Positions 11,801 to 26,800 of a stretch of 64,000 bases of DNA are shown here, piece after piece. Made by a program: the position numbers and the translations under genes. Origin of the DNA: Apostichopus japonicus (Eukaryota > Echinodermata > Holothuroidea > Aspidochirotida > Stichopodidae); the NCBI RefSeq assembly GCF_037975245.1, contig NC_092564.1, positions 24,550,484 through 24,614,483 on the forward strand, written 5' to 3'. The notes below the pieces were generated by a model. That model was not told the DNA's origin, did no database searches, and was given only the letters and a program-made list of their open reading frames with translations. Each line of letters starts with the position of its first letter. The first letter of the stretch is position 1.

Positions 11801-14800
11801 GACTCCAGAGATGTTGTAACTTGAGTTGTTTCAACAGTTGTCTGATATGGCGTGGTCGTTTCCCCTAAGGAGCTGGTCTCCTTCACAGCTGTCGAATAAG
11901 AGGTTGTTTCCACGGTACTAGAGGAAGGTACTGTTGTCTCAGAACCTGTAGTAGAACTCTCTGTGGATACCGTCGTAGACTCTGTCTTAGTCGTCTCGGC
12001 TGAGGATGTCAATCCTTCTGTCGATGTAGACTCACTGGTCACTCTTTTAGAGGTAGCAGATCTAGTGCTGGCTTGACTAGATGAAGGCTGGCTTGTAACT
12101 TCTGAGCTGCTACTTGCTGAAACCGTTGTCAATGTGGTTGAAGCCTCTGGAGTAGTGCTGGTACTCTCATTCGTGCTGATCGATTTCGATGAAGAAATAG
12201 CTGTCGTCTCGGAACTAGTTTCAGCTGTCGTGGTCAAAGCAGAAGAAGGAATAGACTCCAGAGATGTTGTAACTTGAGTTGTTTCAACAGTTGTCTGATA
12301 TGGCGTGGACGTTTCCCCTAAGGAGCTGGTCTCCTTCACAGCTGTCGAATAGGAGGTTGTTTCCACGGTACTAGAGGAAGGTCCTGTTTTCTTAGAACCT
12401 GTAGTAGAACTCTCTGTGGATACCGACGTAGACTCTGTCTTAGTCGTCTCGGCTGAGGATGTCAATCCTTCTGTCGATGTAGACTCACTGGTCACTCTTT
12501 CAGAGGTAGCAGATCTAGTGCTGGCTTGACTAGATGAAGGCTGGCTTGTAACTTCTGGGCTGCTACTTGCTGAAACCGTTGTCAATGTGGTTGAAGCCTC
12601 TGGAGTAGTGCTGGTACTCTCCTCCGTGCTGATCGATTTCGATGAAGAAATAGCTGTCGTCTCGGAACTAGTTTCAGCTGTCGTGGCCAAACCAGAAGAA
12701 GGAGTAGACTCCAGAGATGTTGTAACTTGAGTTGTTTCAACAGTTGTCTGATATGGCGTGGACGTTTCCCCTAAGGAGCTGGTCTCCTTCACAGCTGTCG
12801 AATAAGAGGTTGTTTCCACGGTACTAGAGGAAGGTCCTGTTGTCTCAGAACCTGTAGTAGAACTCTCTGTGGATACCGTCGTAGACTCTGTCTTAGTCGT
12901 CTCGGCTGAGGATGTCAATCCTTCTGTCGATGTAGACTCACTGGTCACTCTTTCAGAGGTAGCAGATCTAGTGCTGGCTTGACTAGATGAAGGCTGGCTT
13001 GTAACTTCTGAGCTGCTACTTGCTGAAACCGTTGTCAATGTGGTTGAAGCCTCTGGAGTAGTGCTGGTACTCTCCTCCGTGCTGATCGATTTCGATGAAG
13101 AAATAGCTGTCGTCTCGGAACTAGTTTCAGCTGTCGTGGCCAAACCAGAAGAAGGAGTAGACTCCAGAGATGTAACTTGAGTTGTTTCAACAGTTGTCTG
13201 ATATGGCGTGGACGTTTCCCCTAAGGAGCTGGTCTCCTTCACAGCTGTCGAATAAGAGGTTGTTTCCACAGTACTAGAGGAAGGTACTGTTGTCTCAGAA
13301 CCTGTAGTAGAACTCTCTGTGGATACTGTCGTAGACTCTGTCTTAGTCGTCTCGGCTGAAGATGTCAATCCTTCTGTCGATGTAGACTCACTGGTCACTC
13401 TTTCAGAGGTAGCAGATCTAGTGCTGGCTTGACTAGATGAAGGCTGGTTTGTAACTTCTGGGCTGCTACTTGCTGAAACCGTTGTCAATGTAGTTGAAGG
13501 CTCTGGAGTAGTGATGGTACTCTCCTCCGTGCTGATCGATTTCGATGAAGAAATAGCTGTCGTCTCGGAACTAGTTTCAGCTGTCGTGGCCAAAGCAGAA
13601 GGAGTAGACTCCGGAGATGTTGTAACTTGAGTTGTTTCAACAGTTGTCTGATATGGCGTGGTCGTTTCCCCTAAGGAGCTGGTCTCCTTCACAGCTGTCG
13701 AATAAGAGGTTGTTTCCACGGTACTAGAGGAAGGTCCTGTTGTCTCAGAACCTGTAGTAGAACTCTCTGTGGATACCGACGTAGACTCTGTCTTAGTCGT
13801 CTCGGCTGAGGATGTCAATCCTTCTGTCGATGTAGACTCACTGGTCACTCTTTCAGAGGTAGCAGATCTAGTGCTGGCTTGACTAGATGAAGGCTGGCTT
13901 GTAACTTCTGAGCTGCTACTTGCTGAAACCGTTGTCAAGGTGGTTGAAGCCTCTGGAGTAGTGCTGGTACTCTCCTCCGTGCTGATCGATTTCGATGAAG
14001 AAATAGCTGTCGTCTCGGAACTAGTTTCAGCTGTCGTGGCCAAACCAGAAGAAGGAGTAGACTCCAGAGATGTTGTAACTTGAGTTGTTTCAACAGTTGT
14101 CTGATATGGCGTGGAAGTTTCCCCTAAGGAGCTGGTCTCCTTCACAGCTGTCGAATAAGAGGTTGTTTCCACGGTACTAGAGGAAGGTCCTGTTGTCTCA
14201 GAACCTGTAGTAGAACTCTCTGTGGATACCGTCGTAGACTCTGTCTTAGTCGTCTCGGCTGAGGATGTCAATCCTTCTGTCGATGTAGACTCACTGGTCA
14301 CTCTTTCAGAGGTAGCAGGTCTAGTGCTGGCTTGACTAGATGAAGGCTGGCTTGTAACTTCTGAACTGCTACTTGCTGAAACCGTTGTCAATGTGGTTGA
14401 AGCCTCTGGAGTAGTGCTGGTACTCTCCTCCGTGCTGATCGATTTCGATGAAGAAATAGCTGTCGTCTCGGAACTAGTTTCAGCTGTCGTGGCCAAACCA
14501 GAAGGAGTAGACTCCAGAGATGTTGTAACTTGAGTTGTTTCAACAGTTGTCTGATATGGCGTGGACGTTACCCCTAAGGAGCTGGTCTCCTTCACAGCTG
14601 TCGAATAAGAGGTTGTTTCCACGGTACTAGAGGAAGGTACTGTTGTCTCAGAACCTGAAGTAGAACTCTCTGTGGATACTGTCGTAGACTCTGTCTTAGT
14701 CGTCTCGGCTGAAGATGTCAATCCTTCTGTCGATGTAGACTCACTGGTCACTCTTTCAGAGGTAGCAGATCTAGTGCTGGCTTGACTAGATGAAGGCTGG

Positions 14801-17800
14801 CTTGTAACCTCTGGGCTGCTACTTGCTGAAACCGTTGTCAATGTGGTTGAAGGCTCTGGAGTAGTGATGGTACTCTCCTCCGTGCTGATCGATTTCGATG
14901 AAGAAATAGCTGTCGTCTCGGAACTAGTTTCAGCTGTCGTGGCCAAACCAGAAGGAGTAGACTCCAGAGATGTTGTAACTTGAGTTGTTTCAACAGTTGT
15001 CTGATATGGCGTGGTCGTTTCCCCTAAGGAGCTGGTCTCCTTCACAGCTGTCGAATAAGAGGTTGTTTCCACGGTACTAGAGGAAGCTCCTGTTGTCTCA
15101 GAACCTGTAGTAGAACTCTCTGTGGATACCGTCGTAGACTCTGTCTTAGTCGTCTCGGCTGAGGATGTCAATCCTTCTGTCGATGTAGACTCACTGGTCA
15201 CTCTTTCAGAGGTAGCAGATCTAGTGCTGGCTTGACTAGATGAAGGCTGGCTTGTAACCTCTGGGCTGCTACTTGCTGAAACCGTTGTCAATGTGGTTGA
15301 AGCCTCTGGAGTAGTGCTGGTACTCTCCTCCGTGCTGATCGATTTCGATGAAGAAATAGCTGTCGTCTCGGATTTAGTTTCAGCTGTCGTGGCCAAACCA
15401 GAAGAAGGAGTAGACTCCAGAGATGTTGTAACTTGAGTTGTTTCAACAGTTGTCTGATATGGCGTGGACGTTACCCCTAAAGAGCTGGTCTCCTTCACAG
15501 CTGTCGAATAAGAGGTTGTTTCCACAGTACTAGAGGAAGGTACTGTTGTCTCAGAACCTGAAGTAGAACTCTCTGTGGATACTGTCGTAGACTCTGTCTT
15601 AGTCGTCTCGGCTGAAGATGTCAATCCTTCTGTCGATGTAGACTCACTGGTCACTCTTTCAGAGGTAGCAGATCTAGTGCTGGCTTGACTAGATGAAGGC
15701 TGGCTTGTAACCTCTGGGCTGCTACTTGCTGAAACCGTTGTCAATGTGGTTGAAGGCTCTGGAGTAGTGATGGTACTCTCCTCCGTGCTGATCGATTTCG
15801 ATGAAGAAATAGCTGTCGTCTCGGAACTAGTTTCAGCTGTCGTGGCCAAACCAGAAGAAGGAGTAGACTCCAGAGATGTTGTAACTTGAGTTGTTTCAAC
15901 AGTTGTCTGATATGGCGTGGTCGTTTCCCCTAAGGAGCTGGTCTCCTTCACAGCTGTCGAATAAGAGGTTGTTTCCACAGTACTAGAGGAAGGTACTGTT
16001 GTCTCAGAACCTGTAGTAAAACTCTCTGTGGATACTGTCGTTGACTCTGTCTTAGTCGTCTCGGCTGAAGATGTCAATCCTTCTGTCGATGTAGACTCAC
16101 TGGTCACTCTTTCAGAGGTAGCAGATCTAGTGCTGGCTTGACTAGATGAAGGCTGGCTTGTAACCTCTGGGCTGCTACTTGCTGAAACCGTTGTCAATGT
16201 GGTTGAAGGCTCTGGAGTAGTGATGGTACTCTCCTCCGTGCTGATCGATTTCGATGAAGAAATAGCTGTCGTCTCGGAACTAGTTTCAGCTGTCGTGGTC
16301 AAAGCAGAAGAAGGAGTAGACTCCAGAGATGTTGTAACTTGAGTTGTTTCAACAGTTGTCTGATATGGCGTGGTCGTTTCCCCTAAGGAGCTGGTCTCCT
16401 TCACCGCTGTCGAATAAGAGGTTGTTTCCACGGTACTAGAGGAAGCTCCTGTTGTCTCAGAACCTGTAGTAGAACTCTCTGTGGATACCGTCGTAGACTC
16501 TGTCTTAGTCGTCTCGGCTGAGGATGTCAATCCTTCTGTCGATGTAGACTCACTGGTCACTCTTTTAGAGGTAGCAGATCTAGTGCTGGCTTGACTAGAT
16601 GAAGGCTGGCTTGTAACTTCTGGGCTGCTACTTGCTGAAACCGTTGTCAATGTGGTTGAAGCCTCTGGAGTAGTGCTGGTACTCTCCTCCGTGCTGATCG
16701 ATTTCGATGAAGAAATAGCTGTCGTCTCGGAACTAGTTTCAGCTGTCGTGGCCAAACCAGAAGGAGTAGACTCCAGAGATGTTGTAACTTGAGTTGTTTC
16801 AACAGTTGTCTGATATGGCGTGGACGTTACCCCTAAGGAGCTGGTCTCCTTCACAGCTGTCGAATAAGAGGTTGTTTCCACGGTACTAGAGGAAGGTACT
16901 GTTGTCTCAGAACCTGAAGTAGAACTCTCTGTGGATACTGTCGTAGACTCTGTCTTAGTCGTCTCGGCTGAAGATGTCAATCCTTCTGTCGATGTAGACT
17001 CACTGGTCACTCTTTCAGAGGTAGCAGATCTAGTGCTGGCTTGACTAGATGAAGGCTGGCTTGTAACCTCTGGGCTGCTACTTGCTGAAACCGTTGTCAA
17101 TGTGGTTGAAGGCTCTGGAGTAGTGATGGTACTCTCCTCCGTGCTGATCGATTTCGATGAAGAAATAGCTGTCGTCTCGGAACTAGTTTCAGCTGTCGTG
17201 GCCAAACCAGAAGGAGTAGACTCCAGAGATGTTGTAACTTGAGTTGTTTCAACAGTTGTCTGATATGGCGTGGTCGTTTCCCCTAAGGAGCTGGTCTCCT
17301 TCACAGCTGTCGAATAAGAGGTTGTTTCCACGGTACTAGAGGAAGCTCCTGTTGTCTCAGAACCTGTAGTAGAACTCTCTGTGGATACCGTCGTAGACTC
17401 TGTCTTAGTCGTCTCGGCTGAGGATGTCAATCCTTCTGTCGATGTAGACTCACTGGTCACTCTTTTAGAGGTAGCAGATCTAGTGCTGGCTTGACTAGAT
17501 GAAGGCTGGCTTGTAACTTCTGGGCTGCTACTTGCTGAAACCGTTGTCAATGTGGTTGAAGCCTCTGGAGTAGTGCTGGTACTCTCCTCCGTGCTGATCG
17601 ATTTCGATGAAGAAATAGCTGTCGTCTCGGAACTAGTTTCAGCTGTCGTGGCCAAACCAGAAGGAGTAGACTCCAGAGATGTTGTAACTTGAGTTGTTTC
17701 AACAGTTGTCTGATATGGCGTGGACGTTACCCCTAAGGAGCTGGTCTCCTTCACAGCTGTCGAATAAGAGGTTGTTTCCACGGTACTAGAGGAAGGTACT

Positions 17801-20800
17801 GTTGTCTCAGAACCTGAAGTAGAACTCTCTGTGGATACTGTCGTAGACTCTGTCTTAGTCGTCTCGGCTGAAGATGTCAATCCTTCTGTCGATGTAGACT
17901 CACTGGTCACTCTTTCAGAGGTAGCAGATCTAGTGCTAGCTTGACTAGATGAAGGCTGGCTTGTAACCTCTGGGCTGCTACTTGCTGAAACCGTTGTCAA
18001 TGTGGTTGAAGGCTCTGGAGTAGTGATGGTACTCTCCTCCGTGCTGATCGATTTCGATGAAGAAATAGCTGTCGTCTCGGAACTAGTTTCAGCTGTCGTG
18101 GCCAAACCAGAAGGAGTAGACTCCAGAGATGTTGTAACTTGAGTTGTTTCAACAGTTGTCTGATATGGCGTGGACGTTACCCCTAAGGAGCTGGTCTCCT
18201 TCACAGCTGTCGAATAAGAGGTTGTTTCCACGGTACTAGAGGAAGGTACTGTTGTCTCAGAACCTGAAGTAGAACTCTCTGTGGATACTGTCGTAGACTC
18301 TGTCTTAGTCGTCTCGGCTGAAGATGTCAATCCTTCTGTCGATGTAGACTCACTGGTCACTCTTTCAGAGGTAGCAGATCTAGTGCTGGCTTGACTAGAT
18401 GAAGGCTGGCTTGTAACCTCTGGGCTGCTACTTGCTGAAACCGTTGTCAATGTGGTTGAAGGCTCTGGAGTAGTGATGGTACTCTCCTCCGTGCTGATCG
18501 ATTTCGATGAAGAAATAGCTGTCGTCTCGGAACTAGTTTCAGCTGTCGTGGCCAAACCAGAAGGAGTAGATTCCAGAGATGTTGTAACTTGAGTTGTTTC
18601 AACAGTTGTCTGATATGGCGTGGTCGTTTCCCCTAAGGAGCTGGTCTCCTTCACAGCTGTCGAATAAGAGGTTGTTTCCACGGTACTAGAGGAAGCTCCT
18701 GTTGTCTCAGAACCTGTAGTAGAACTCTCTGTGGATACCGTCGTAGACTCTGTCTTAGTCGTCTCGGCTGAGGATGTCAATCCTTCTGTCGATGTAGACT
18801 CACTGGTCACTCTTTCAGAGGTAGCAGATCTAGTGCTGGCTTGACTAGATGAAGGCTGGCTTGTAACCTCTGGGCTGCTACTTGCTGAAACCGTTGTCAA
18901 TGTGGTTGAAGCCTCTGGAGTAGTGCTGGTACTCTCCTCCGTGCTGATCGATTTCGATGAAGAAATAGCTGTCGTCTCGGATTTAGTTTCAGCTGTCGTG
19001 GCCAAACCAGAAGAAGGAGTAGACTCCAGAGATGTTGTAACTTGAGTTGTTTCAACAGTTGTCTGATATGGCGTGGACGTTACCCCTAAAGAGCTGGTCT
19101 CCTTCACAGCTGTCGAATAAGAGGTTGTTTCCACAGTACTAGAGGAAGGTACTGTTGTCTCAGAACCTGAAGTAGAACTCTCTGTGGATACTGTCGTAGA
19201 CTCTGTCTTAGTCGTCTCGGCTGAGGATGTCAATCCTTCTGTCGACATAGACTCACTGGTCACTCTTTCAGAGGTAGCAGATCTAGTGCTGGCTTGACTA
19301 GATGAAGGCTGGCTTGTAACCTCTGGGCTGCTACTTGCTGAAACCGTTGTCAATGTGGTTGAAGGCTCTGGAGTAGTGATGGTACTCTCCTCCGTGCTGA
19401 TCGATTTCGATGAAGAAATAGCTGTCGTCTCGGAACTAGTTTCAGCTGTCGTGGCCAAACCAGAAGAAGGAGTAGACTCCAGAGATGTTGTAACTTGAGT
19501 TGTTTCAACAGTTGTCTGATATGGCGTGGTCGTTTCCCCTAAGGAGCTGGTCTCCTTCACAGCTGTCGAATAAGAGGTTGTTTCCACAGTACTAGAGGAA
19601 GGTACTGTTGTCTCAGAACCTGTAGTAAAACTCTCTGTGGATACTGTCGTTGACTCTGTCTTAGTCGTCTCGGCTGAAGATGTCAATCCTTCTGTCGATG
19701 TAGACTCACTGGTCACTCTTTCAGAGGTAGCAGATCTAGTGCTGGCTTGACTAGATGAAAGCTGGCTTGTAACCTCTGGGCTGCTACTTGCTGAAACCGT
19801 TGTCAATGTGGTTGAAGGCTCTTCAGTAGTGATGGTACTCTCCTCCGTGCTGATCGATTTCGATGAAGAAATAGCTGTCGTCTCGGAACTAGTTTCAGCT
19901 GTCGTGGTCAAAGCAGAAGAAGGAACAGATTCCAGAGATGTTGTAACTTGAGTTGTTTCAACAGTTGTCTGATATGGCGTGGTCGTTTCCCCTAAGGAGC
20001 TGGTCTCCTTCACCGCTGTCGAATAAGAGGTTGTTTCCACGGTACTAGAGGAAGCTCCTGTTGTCTCAGAACCTGTAGTAGAACTCTCTGTGGATACCGT
20101 CGTAGACTCTGTCTTAGTCGTCTCGGCTGAGGATGTCAATCCTTCTGTCGATGTAGACTCACTGGTCACTCTTTTAGAGGTAGCAGATCTAGTGCTGGCT
20201 TGACTAGATGAAGGCTGGCTTGTAACTTCTGGGCTGCTACTTGCTGAAACCGTTGTCAATGTGGTTGAAGCCTCTGGAGTAGTGCTGGTACTCTCCTCCG
20301 TGCTGATCGATTTCGATGAAGAAATAGCTGTCGTCTCGGAACTAGTTTCAGCTGTCGTGGCCAAACCAGAAGGAGTAGACTCCAGAGATGTTGTAACTTG
20401 AGTTGTTTCAACAGTTGTCTGATATGGCGTGGACGTTACCCCTAAGGAGCTGGTCTCCTTCACAGCTGTCGAATAAGAGGTTGTTTCCACGGTACTAGAG
20501 GAAGGTACTGTTGTCTCAGAACCTGAAGTAGAACTCTCTGTGGATACTGTCGTAGACTCTGTCTTAGTCGTCTCGGCTGAAGATGTCAATCCTTCTGTCG
20601 ATGTAGACTCACTGGTCACTCTTTCAGAGGTAGCAGATCTAGTGCTGGCTTGACTAGATGAAGGCTGGCTTGTAACCTCTGGGCTGCTACTTGCTGAAAC
20701 CGTTGTCAATGTGGTTGAAGGCTCTGGAGTAGTGATGGTACTCTCCTCCGTGCTGATCGATTTCGATGAAGAAATAGCTGTCGTCTCGGAACTAGTTTCA

Positions 20801-23800
20801 GCTGTCGTGGCCAAACCAGAAGAAGTAGACTCCAGAGATGTTGTAACTTGAGTTGTTTCAACAGTTGTCTGATATGGCGTGGTCGTTTCCCCTAAGGAGC
20901 TGGTCTCCTTCACAGCTGTCGAATAAGAGGTTGTTTCCACGGTACTAGAGGAAGCTCCTGTTGTCTCAGAACCTGTAGTAGAACTCTCTGTGGATACCGT
21001 CGTAGACTCTGTCTTAGTCGTCTCGGCTGAGGATGTCAATCCTTCTGTCGATGTAGACTCACTGGTCACTCTTTCAGAGGTAGCAGATCTAGTGCTGGCT
21101 TGACTAGATGAAGGCTGGCTTGTAACCTCTGGGCTGCTACTTGCTGAAACCGTTGTCAATGTGGTTGAAGCCTCTGGAGTAGTGCTGGTACTCTCCTCCG
21201 TGCTGATCGATTTCGATGAAGAAATAGCTGTCGTCTCGGATTTAGTTTCAGCTGTCGTGGCCAAACCAGAAGAAGGAGTAGACTCCAGAGATGTTGTAAC
21301 TTGAGTTGTTTCAACAGTTGTCTGATATGGCGTGGACGTTACCCCTAAAGAGCTGGTCTCCTTCACAGCTGTCGAATAAGAGGTTGTTTCCACAGTACTA
21401 GAGGAAGGTACTGTTGTCTCAGAACCTGAAGTAGAACTCTCTGTGGATACTGTCGTAGACTCTGTCTTAGTCGTCTCGGCTGAAGATGTCAATCCTTCTG
21501 TCGATGTAGACTCACTGGTCACTCTTTCAGAGGTAGCAGATCTAGTGCTGGCTTGACTAGATGAAGGCTGGCTTGTAACCTCTGGGCTGCTACTTGCTGA
21601 AACCGTTGTCAATGTGGTTGAAGGCTCTGGAGTAGTGATGGTACTCTCCTCCGTGCTGATCGATTTCGATGAAGAAATAGCTGTCGTCTCGGAACTAGTT
21701 TCAGCTGTCGTGGCCAAACCAGAAGAAGGAGTAGACTCCAGAGATGTTGTAACTTGAGTTGTTTCAACAGTTGTCTGATATGGCGTGGTCGTTTCCCCTA
21801 AGGAGCTGGTCTCCTTCACAGCTGTCGAATAAGAGGTTGTTTCCACAGTACTAGAGGAAGGTACTGTTGTCTCAGAACCTGTAGTAAAACTCTCTGTGGA
21901 TACTGTCGTTGACTCTGTCTTAGTCGTCTCGGCTGAAGATGTCAATCCTTCTGTCGATGTAGACTCACTGGTCACTCTTTCAGAGGTAGCAGATCTAGTG
22001 CTGGCTTGACTAGATGAAGGCTGGCTTGCAACCTCTGGGCTGCTACTTGCTGAAACCGTTGTCAATGTGGTTGAAGGCTCTGGAGTAGTGATGGTACTCT
22101 CCTCCGTGCTGATCGATTTCGATGAAGAAATAGCTGTCGTCTCGGAACTACTTTCAGCTGTCGTGGCCAAAGCAGGAGTAGACTCCAGAGATGTTGTAAC
22201 TTGAGTTGTTTCAACAGTTGTCTGATATGGCGTGGTCGTTTCCCCTAAGGAGCTGGTTTCCTTCACAGCTGTCGAATAAGAGGTTGTTTCCACGGTACTA
22301 GAGGAAGGTCCTGTTGTCTCAGAACCTGAAGTAGAACTCTCTGTGGATACCGTCGTAGACTCTGTCTTAGTCGTCTCGGCTGAGGATGTCAATCCTTCTG
22401 TCGATGTAGACTCACTGGTCACTCTTTCAGAGGTAGCAGATCTAGTGCTGGCTTGACTAGATGAAGGCTGGCTTGTAACTTCTGGGCTGCTACTTGCTGA
22501 AACCGTTGTCAATGTGGTTGAAGCCTCTGGAGTAGTGCTGGTACTCTCCTCCGTGCTGATCGATTTCGATGAAGAAATAGCTGTCGTCTCGGAACTAGTT
22601 TCAGCTGTCGTGGCCAAACCAGAAGGAGTAGACTCCAGAGATGTTGTAACTTGAGTTGTTTCAACAGTTGTCTGATATGGCGTGGTCGTTTCCCCTAAGG
22701 AGCTGGTCTCCTTCACAGCTGTCGAATAAGAGGTTGTTTCCACGGTACTAGAGGAAGCTCCTGTTGTCTCAGAACCTGTAGTAGAACTCTCTGTGGATAC
22801 CGTCGTAGACTCTGTCTTAGTCGTCTCGGCTGAGGATGTCAATCCTTCTGTCGATGTAGACTCACTGGTCACTCTTTCAGAGGTAGCAGATCTAGTGCTG
22901 GCTTGACTAGATGAAGGCTGGCTCCTAACTTCTGGGCTGCTACTTGCTGAAACCGTTGTCAATGTGGTTGAAGCCTCTGGAGTAGTGCTGGTACTCTCCT
23001 CCGTGCTGATCGATTTCGATGAAGAAATAGCTGTCGTCTCGGAACTAGTTTCAGCTGTCGTGGCCAAACCAGAAGAAGGAGTAGACTCCAGAGATGTTGT
23101 AACTTGAGTTGTTTCAACAGTTGTCTGATATGGCGTGGACGTTACCCCTAAAGAGCTGGTCTCCTTCACAGCTGTCGAATAAGAGGTTGTTTCCACAGTA
23201 CTAGAGGAAGGTACTGTTGTCTCAGAACCTGAAGTAGAACTCTCTGTGGATACTGTCGTAGACTCTGTCTTAGTCGTCTCGGCTGAAGATGTCAATCCTT
23301 CTGTCGATGTAGACTCACTGGTCACTCTTTCAGAGGTAGCAGATCTAGTGCTGGCTTGACTAGATGAAGGCTGGCTTGTAACCTCTGGGCTGCTACTTGC
23401 TGAAACCGTTGTCAATGTGGTTGAAGGCTCTGGAGTAGTGATGGTACTCTCCTCCGTGCTGATCGATTTCGATGAAGAAATAGCTGTCGTCTCGGAACTA
23501 GTTTCAGCTGTCGTGGCCAAACCAGAAGAAGGAGTAGACTCCAGAGATGTTGTAACTTGAGTTGTTTCAACAGTTGTCTGATATGGCGTGGTCGTTTCCC
23601 CTAAGGAGCTGGTCTCCTTCACAGCTGTCGAATAAGAGGTTGTTTCCACAGTACTAGAGGAAGGTACTGTTGTCTCAGAACCTGTAGTAGAACTCTCTGT
23701 GGATACTGTCGTTGACTCTGTCTTAGTCGTCTCGGCTGAAGATGTCAATCCTTCTGTCGATGTAGACTCACTGGTCACTCTTTCAGAGGTAGCAGATCTA

Positions 23801-26800
23801 GTGCTGGCTTGACTAGATGAAGGCTGGCTTGCAACCTCTGGGCTGCTACTTGCTGAAACCGTTGTCAATGTGGTTGAAGGCTCTTCAGTAGTGATGGTAC
23901 TCTCCTCCGTGCTGATCGATTTCGATGAAGAAATAGCTGTCGTCTCGGAACTACTTTCAGCTGTCGTGGCCAAAGCAGGAGTAGACTCCAGAGATGTTGT
24001 AACTTGAGTTGTTTCAACAGTTGTCTGATATGGCGTGGTCGTTTCCCCTAAGGAGCTGGTTTCCTTCACAGCTGTCGAATAAGAGGTTGTTTCCACGGTA
24101 CTAGAGGAAGGTCCTGTTGTCTCAGAACCTGAAGTAGAACTCTCTGTGGATACCGTCGTAGACTCTGTCTTAGTCGTCTCGGCTGAGGATGTCAATCCTT
24201 CTGTCGATATAGACTCACTGGTCACTCTTTCAGAGGTAGCAGATCTAGTGCTGGCTTGACTAGATGAAGGCTGGCTTGTAACTTCTGGGCTGCTACTTGC
24301 TGAAACCGTTGTCAATGTGGTTGAAGCCTCTGGAGTAGTGCTGGTACTCTCCTCCGTGCTGATCGATTTCGATGAAGAAATAGCTGTCGTCTCGGAACTA
24401 GTTTCAGCTGTCGTGGTCAAAGCAGAAGAAGGAGTAGACTCCAGAGATGTTGTAACTTGAGTTGTTTCAACAGTTGTCTGATATGGCGTGGTCGTTTCCC
24501 CTAAGGAGCTGGTCTCCTTCACAGCTGTCGAATAAGAGGTTGTTTCCACGGTACTGGAGGAAGCTCCTGTTGTCTCAGAACCTGTAGTAGAACTCTCTGT
24601 GGATACCGTCGTAGACTCTGTCTTAGTCGTCTCGGCTGAGGATGTCAATCCTTCTGTCGATGTAGACTCACTGGTCACTCTTTTAGAGGTAGCAGATCTA
24701 GTGCTGGCTTGACTAGATGAAGGCTGGCTTGTAACCTCTGGGCTGCTACTTGCTGAAACCGTTGTCAATGTGGTTGAAGGCTCTTGAGTAGTGATGGTAC
24801 TCTCCTCCGTGCTGATCGATTTCGATGAAGAAATAGCTGTCGTCTCGGAACTAGTTTCAGCTGTCGTGGCCAAACCAGAAGGAGTAGACTCCAGAGATGT
24901 TGTAACTTGAGTTGTTTCAATAGTTGTCTGATATGGCGTGGTCGTTTCCCCTAAGGAGCTGGTCTCCTTCACAGCTGTCGAATAAGAGGTTGTTTCCACA
25001 GTACTAGAGGAAGGTCCTGTTGTCTCAGAACCTGAAGTAGAACTCTCTGTGGATACCGTCGTAGACTCTGTCTTAGTCGTCTCGGCTGAGGATGTCAATC
25101 CTTCTGTCGACATAGACTCACTGGTCACTCTTTCAGAGGTAGCAGATCTAGTGCTGGCTTGACTAGATGAAGGCTGGCTTGTAACCTCTGGGCTGCTACT
25201 TGCTGAAACCGTTGTCAATGTGGTTGAAGGCTCTGGAGTAGTGATGGTACTCTCCTCCGTGCTGATCGATTTCGATGAAGAAATAGCTGTCGTCTCGGAA
25301 CTAGTTTCAGCTGTCGTGGCCAAACCAGAAGGAGTAGACTCCAGAGATGTTGTAACTTGAGTTGTTTCAACAGTTGTCTGATATGGCGTGGTCGTTTCTC
25401 CTAAGGAGCTGGTCTCCTTCACAGCTGTCGAATAAGAGGTTGTTTCCACAGTACTAGAGGAAGCTCCTGTTGTCTCAGAATCTGAAGTAGAACTCTCTGT
25501 GGATACCGTCGTAGACTCTGTCTTAGTCGTCTCGGCTGAGGATGTCAATCCTTCTGTCGACATAGACTCACTGGTCACTCTTTCAGAGGTAGCAGATCTA
25601 GTGCTGGCTTGACTAGATGAAGGCTGGCTTGTAACCTCTGGGCTGCTACTTGCTGAAACCGTTGTCAATGTGGTTGAAGGCTCTGGAGTAGTGATGGTAC
25701 TCTCCTCCGTGCTGATCGATTTCGATGAAGAAATAGCTGTCGTCTCGGAACTAGTTTCAGCTGTCGTGGCCAAACCAGAAGGAGTAGACTCCAGAGATGT
25801 TGTAACTTGAGTTGTTTCAACAGTTGTCTGATATGGCGTGGTCGTTTCCCCTAAGGAGCTGGTCTCCTTCACAGCTGTCGAATAAGAGGTTGTTTCCACG
25901 GTACTAGAGGAAGCTCCTGTTGTCTCAGAACCTGTAGTAGAACTCTCTGTGGATACCGTCGTAGACTCTGTCTTAGTCGTCTCGGCTGAGGATGTCAATC
26001 CTTCTGTCGATGTAGACTCACTGGTCACTCTTTCAGAGGTAGCAGATCTAGTGCTGGCTTGACTAGATGAAGGCTGGCTTGTAACTTCTGGGCTGCTACT
26101 TGCTGAAACCGTTGTCAATGTGGTTGAAGCCTCTGGAGTAGTGCTGGTACTCTCCTCCGTGCTGATCGATTTCGATGAAGAAATAGCTGTCGTCTCGGAA
26201 CTAGTTTCAACTGTCGTGGCCAAACCAGAAGAAGGAGTAGACTCCAGAGATGTTGTAACTTGAGTTGTTTCAACAGTTGTCTGATATGGCGTGGACGTTA
26301 CCCCTAAAGAGCTGGTCTCCTTCACAGCTGTCGAATAAGAGGTTGTTTCCACAGTACTAGAGGAAGGTACTGTTGTCTCAGAACCTGAAGTAGAACTCTC
26401 TGTGGATACTGTCGTAGACTCTGTCTTAGTCGTCTCGGCTGAAGATGTCAATCCTTCTGTCGATGTAGACTCACTGGTCACTCTTTCAGAGGTAGCAGAT
26501 CTAGTGCTGGCTTGACTAGATGAAGGCTGGCTTGTAACCTCTGGGCTGCTACTTGCTGAAACCGTTGTCAATGTGGTTGAAGGCTCTGGAGTAGTGATGG
26601 TACTCTCCTCCGTGCTGATCGATTTCGATGAAGAAATAGCTGTCGTCTCGGAACTAGTTTCAGCTGTCGTGGTCAAAGCAGAAGAAGGAGTAGACTCCAG
26701 AGATGTTGTAACTTGAGTTGTTTCAACAGTTGTCTGATATGGCGTGGTCGTTTCCCCTAAGGAGCTGGTCTCCTTCACCGCTGTCGAATAAGAGGTTGTT

